From contig CAYLRO010000003.1 in the NCBI GenBank assembly GCA_964386635.1, forward strand, positions 1-64,000: DNA of 64,000 nucleotides. Reading direction: 5' to 3'. Below the pieces are notes generated by a model, which was given only the letters and a program-made list of their open reading frames with translations, made no database searches and had not been told where the DNA came from. A program made the position numbers and the translations under genes. The DNA is from Sabulitectum sp964386635 (GTDB taxonomy: Bacteria > Fermentibacterota > Fermentibacteria > Fermentibacterales > JCC-6). Shown one piece after another: positions 61,801 through 64,000 of the stretch (within the stretch, counting starts at the first letter, position 1; every line of letters starts with the position of its first letter).

Positions 61801-62880
61801 TCTGAGAAGCTCAGATCTGTTGGAGAGCTTGCAGGTGGAATCGCCCACGATTTCAACAATCAGCTTATGGGTATTGTGGGATTCGCCGAGTGTCTTCGTC
61901 AGGAGGGCACTTCTCCTGAGGGTCTTGAGTATGTAAAGGGAATTCTGGGTTCAGCGGAGAGAGCCGGTGCTCTTGTCAGGCAGCTTCTGGCTTTCAGCAG
62001 GAAGGGTCTTTCACACATAGCCCCGTTTGACCTTCATCACCAGATAGATGAGGTCATTACTCTTCTCAAACGAAGCATTGATCGAAGAGTCGAGATCAGA
62101 AGAGATTTCCGAGCCTCAAATGCCATGATTCTGGGTGATGCCTCCGAGATGAACAATGCCATTCTCAATCTGGCTCTTAATGCCAGAGATGCAATTAACG
62201 GAAGCGGTGAGATGATTTTTTATACCGGTGACAGGCAGGACGGCTATATGGAGTTTTCACTGACTGATACCGGTAAAGGCATGACGCCTGACTTGATGGC
62301 AAAGGTCTTTGAACCTTTTTTTACCACCAAGACGCTGGGCAATGGAACGGGCATGGGGCTGCCAGCTGTATACGGCACTGTTGAAGCCCACAATGGAACG
62401 ATTGACATGACTTCCACTCCCGGTGAGGGAACCAGAGTTACTATCTCTCTTCCTGTAACAACCCGCAAAGCTCATGAAAACGATTTGGAGTTGATCACTG
62501 ACAATATCCCAATGGAAGGGAAAGTTCTTCTGGTTGATGATGAGGAGATTGTCAGATCAGTTCTCTCTAAACTTGTGGAATCTCTGGGATTTGAAGTAGT
62601 CACTGCATCAGATGGTGTTCAGGCAGTTGATATTTTCAGGGAGCACAGAAACTCCATTAAGCTTGTTCTCATGGATATGACCATGCCCAGAAAGAACGGA
62701 ATGGATGCCTTCATTGAAATGAGAGCAATGGATCCTTATGTCAAAGTGATAATACTTTCCGGTCACAGTGCTGAAAGCACTTCCAACGAAATGATCGGCC
62801 TTGGGGTTTGCAAAGTTCTTCAGAAACCCGTTATGCTGTCAGTTCTTTCCGATGCCATCAGAGAAACCGCGTTCAGCTGA
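58831..62880 (+). CDS. CheR methyltransferase-PAS-histidine kinase-receiver fusion
   Basis: A 1349-residue signalling protein. The N-terminal ~275 residues are a CheR-type SAM methyltransferase (VTSFFRDQPAFRVF, AGCSNGMEAYSIA at ~118-130, FATDVSRPAI, VSCRNMMIYL). After a diverged region, residues ~440-510 are a coiled coil of SNEEL repeats (LQASNEELQTSNEEIRSANEEL is the core). Three or four PAS-like modules follow (~520-990). The kinase has the H-box GGIAHDFNN (His1006), NLALNARDAI, DTGKGM and GNGTGMGLPAVYG. A receiver ends it (LVDDEE, Asp1282 in LVLMDMTMP, Lys in QKPV). No CheB methylesterase is present. ATG with GAGG about 14 bases upstream. Confidence 0.92.
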   Translation: MKNDKKSIPEGKFAPEDWEYLLLQMVNDRSGVDFGMYRMPTFRRRYLKRMKLIGAGDLRSFVKMLEDDPSQLDNLVKDLLIGVTSFFRDQPAFRVFRDSAVKQLFKRTDNANIRCWVAGCSNGMEAYSIAILMQSASEKLGGSYTIFATDVSRPAIVEASKGIYTSEQYETVPAEYRKYFSESGNSFKIKREIRANMVFSHHDILSDPPFANMDIVSCRNMMIYLKQKAQDVVLGRLNYSLSVGGFLFLGSGETPGRHNENLETVDSRWRIFRKTSETVISVEMFPFEKQQDDAFSVFGVTDGLRENEDELRVRSRTFTSCLEERFFPDCVFIDEDYRILFIHGDMNAYLSIPSGIPGGSLLQMLPGQLKSAIRAGVRRAKGRFRRIQCDTGSETTIYVSCISPLEMSGVFLIEFIRSDPDTGESIARIECSESDISILEEQIALLESDLATTRRELRSRSGELQASNEELQTSNEEIRSANEELISSNEELLASNEELQKVNRQLTVISDDMKNLHKSMDVGSLFLDNDFRIRRFNPMVSRFFKITRRDIGRSITDFNTMIERSSLETLLETVRNVSSSGDAIEISLTTEIPGFWLAKVSPYRSSEGVVQGTVITFVDVTVLREGELSLARSERKFRGLFNGFPMGALLVSHEEGSETFEILDRNPAFQLLCARSADLSSNRDFARGIVQETALFEFTHLNRDYRCQVFKTADFAQSLCVTVRDVSEMNRAADEKAKLEKRLHEAQLLAGMGLWEYNRTERTLRLSEEAAELFGMDSGGPLPLEEFNSRINDFKEFLASTRESLKKTGTYSGTVSGLDMGTTGRRYFKVSCYILTEDKGNTVYGYALDVTSEVLGERILKQANEKLAETQRIARIGLIEMEWNSSCTMHRERFSSSAIQVLKLKEGDQADIFSSCMEEDLAFSVVQKLRKCACGDQQLSLDIPMKNGEGENVFIQIIARLKETEEDRKVLTLVIMDITRRHQLENELKHSEKLRSVGELAGGIAHDFNNQLMGIVGFAECLRQEGTSPEGLEYVKGILGSAERAGALVRQLLAFSRKGLSHIAPFDLHHQIDEVITLLKRSIDRRVEIRRDFRASNAMILGDASEMNNAILNLALNARDAINGSGEMIFYTGDRQDGYMEFSLTDTGKGMTPDLMAKVFEPFFTTKTLGNGTGMGLPAVYGTVEAHNGTIDMTSTPGEGTRVTISLPVTTRKAHENDLELITDNIPMEGKVLLVDDEEIVRSVLSKLVESLGFEVVTASDGVQAVDIFREHRNSIKLVLMDMTMPRKNGMDAFIEMRAMDPYVKVIILSGHSAESTSNEMIGLGVCKVLQKPVMLSVLSDAIRETAFS

Positions 62881-63963
62881 TCAGATAACCAGCTTTTCGG
62901 TGTACTTGTTATTCATCAGTCTTATGAGAGCTGAGTAACTGATCTTGAATCTCATGAAATCTCCCACATTCAGATTGGAGTCGGCGCTTCCAACGTTGAG
63001 AACTGTGAGATCGCTGCTTGCTCCTGCAATTTCATACTCACTGTTTACCGGGGTGAGCCCTGCTATGTTGGTGTCCAGCTCTCCTATAGTAACAACTGCC
63101 CTGTAGCCCCTTTCACCAGGTGCATACTGCTTCTGTTCACCGGGAGAGTTTGAGTTGAAGGGCTGGAGTTCATCGTGTATCTCGCCGGTGGGAGCCAGAT
63201 TCTTCTTTTTTATCTCAACAACTCCAGCTTCCAGAATGAATCCGTCATCACGGAGTCCTGCAAGGATCCCGCCATTTATAAGGTCGTTACCCAGAAGGAT
63301 GGATTCACCTATCCTGAAGTGGTTAACCTGTCTGGGCACCAGACCCTGAATGAGGAAGGGGAGGCTTGCGCTGGACCCTGCGGATAACAGCGGTATCTTC
63401 CTGTTGAATTTCAGCTCGAGAAGTTCCTTGTAAAGAACCAGCTGCATAAGCTGGTCCATTCCCGGTACAGTTCCCGAGAGGCAGCCCAGGTTGGTTCCAA
63501 TTCCTATGATCTTGATGTTATTGAGATTAAAAACGTCATTGTACATCTCAACAAGTGTACCGGGAAGAATGCCCTCGCGAAGGTCTCCAAGTTCTATCAT
63601 AAGGAGAATCCCGTGCTTGACTCCTGCTTTCTCGGCTACCTTGTTTATCTCCTTCACTGTTCCCAGTTCTGTGTTCAGAGATACGTCAGAGTACCTGACT
63701 ACATCATTGAGCTCATCCGGATGAGGAGGTTTCAGGTACCATCTCTCAGCTTCCACGCCGGATTTTGATATTGCTATCAGGTTTTCCAGTCTGGAGTCGG
63801 CAATTGATTTAATGCCTCCATCCACCAGGCTCTTAACCGCTTCTGTATGACCGCAGAGAGCTTTTACAACCACTGTAAGCGAGCTGTCGTGCATTCCGAT
63901 AAGTCTTTTTATGTAGCCGAAGTTGTGAAGAATGGCCTCTGTGTTTATCAGAAGTCTATTCAT
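62881..63963 (-). CDS. PLP-dependent amino-acid racemase, ornithine racemase (Orr)-like
   Basis: 360 residues of the alanine-racemase N-terminal-domain superfamily. The PLP-binding Lys is in LTVVVKALCGH; other features are GGIKSIADSRLENL, GILLMIELGDLREGILP, IGIGTNLGCLSG and an unusual VNHFRIGESILLGND. GD-REG and LSAGSSASLP are characteristic of the Orr/YhfX-like group acting on ornithine or lysine rather than of alanine racemase, so D-ornithine or D-lysine formation is likely but not proven. Its stop codon abuts the kinase stop (shared palindrome TGATCA). It overlaps the tail of the upstream minus-strand gene, so it belongs to an operon extending beyond the window. Confidence 0.8.
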   Translation of the reverse strand: MNRLLINTEAILHNFGYIKRLIGMHDSSLTVVVKALCGHTEAVKSLVDGGIKSIADSRLENLIAISKSGVEAERWYLKPPHPDELNDVVRYSDVSLNTELGTVKEINKVAEKAGVKHGILLMIELGDLREGILPGTLVEMYNDVFNLNNIKIIGIGTNLGCLSGTVPGMDQLMQLVLYKELLELKFNRKIPLLSAGSSASLPFLIQGLVPRQVNHFRIGESILLGNDLINGGILAGLRDDGFILEAGVVEIKKKNLAPTGEIHDELQPFNSNSPGEQKQYAPGERGYRAVVTIGELDTNIAGLTPVNSEYEIAGASSDLTVLNVGSADSNLNVGDFMRFKISYSALIRLMNNKYTEKLVI

Positions 63964-64000
63964 TGGAGTACCTCATGTCAGCGTATTTGGACTTGAAGCC
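63956..64000 (-). CDS. 3' end of an unidentified gene (partial)
   Basis: On the minus strand a frame enters from beyond the window and ends at TAG (63958-63956), giving the C-terminus GFKSKYADMRYSNE. It overlaps the racemase start by eight bases, indicating coupled genes. Fourteen residues are too few to name it. Confidence 0.5.
   Translation of the reverse strand, partial: GFKSKYADMRYSNE

Overview
The window reads as a bacterial chromosome segment of moderate GC from an uncultured FCB-type (Bacteroidota-like) lineage. The support is C25 gingipain-like proteases and an FG-GAP protein with C-terminal modules resembling type IX secretion sorting domains, many beta-barrel outer-membrane proteins, lipoproteins and a LolC/E-type permease. 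A Fermentibacteria-like bacterium would fit, but that is inference from protein style. The gene set is mainly housekeeping and cell-envelope. Many genes overlap by one or four bases (ATGA, GTGA, TTGA, TAATG), so much of the window is translationally coupled. No intergenic stretch exceeds 300 bases, and I saw no tRNA, rRNA, CRISPR array or insertion sequence.

Layout. 1-52: the 3' end of a group II intron. 99-4706: DUF1028 hydrolase, cobalamin adenosyltransferase, outer-membrane proteins, RlmN. 4868-6633: coupled mtnP-thiL. 6653-8793 (minus): LolC/E-like permease coupled to a transglutaminase-fold exported protein. 8829-18145: C25 protease, sirtuin, C25 protease (all coupled), then a TPR protein with a TFIIB/cyclin-like segment. 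18294-25433: pyruvate phosphate dikinase, a diguanylate cyclase with a degenerate receiver, a DUF362 ferredoxin and an LpxL-type acyltransferase. 25517-28677: a Cys-rich Rossmann-like protein, an FG-GAP protein interrupted by an in-frame TGA, and a beta-propeller lipoprotein. 28786-37246: a long coupled run (gpsA, GHL10 hydrolase, metallo-hydrolase, barrel protein, lipoprotein, ion transporter, aroB, tatC, GT-C membrane enzyme). 37239-40629 (minus): a four-gene glycan cluster. 40731-43151 (minus): adenylate cyclase-TolB-TPR. 43297-46460: DUF6504-dinB-DUF72-lipoprotein behind a LexA-like operator. 46457-51599: prepilin peptidase, a porin with strong promoter and terminator, zinc-ribbon membrane protein, ArfB-like release factor, GT39-like enzyme. 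51698-58759: two RND permeases and an adaptor. 58831-62880: a giant CheR-PAS-histidine kinase-receiver fusion. 62881-64000 (minus): an Orr-type racemase and the tail of another gene.

The items I rate most worth checking are the in-frame TGA at 26547, which is followed at a bacterial-SECIS-like distance by a perfect 8-bp hairpin; the protease-sirtuin-protease operon; the LexA-like operator at the dinB operon; the TFIIB-like segment in a bacterial TPR protein; and the CheR-kinase fusion that lacks CheB. Start codons were re-chosen in many genes from ribosome-binding sites, and this is stated in each entry. All family assignments are from reading the sequence; no database search was run.
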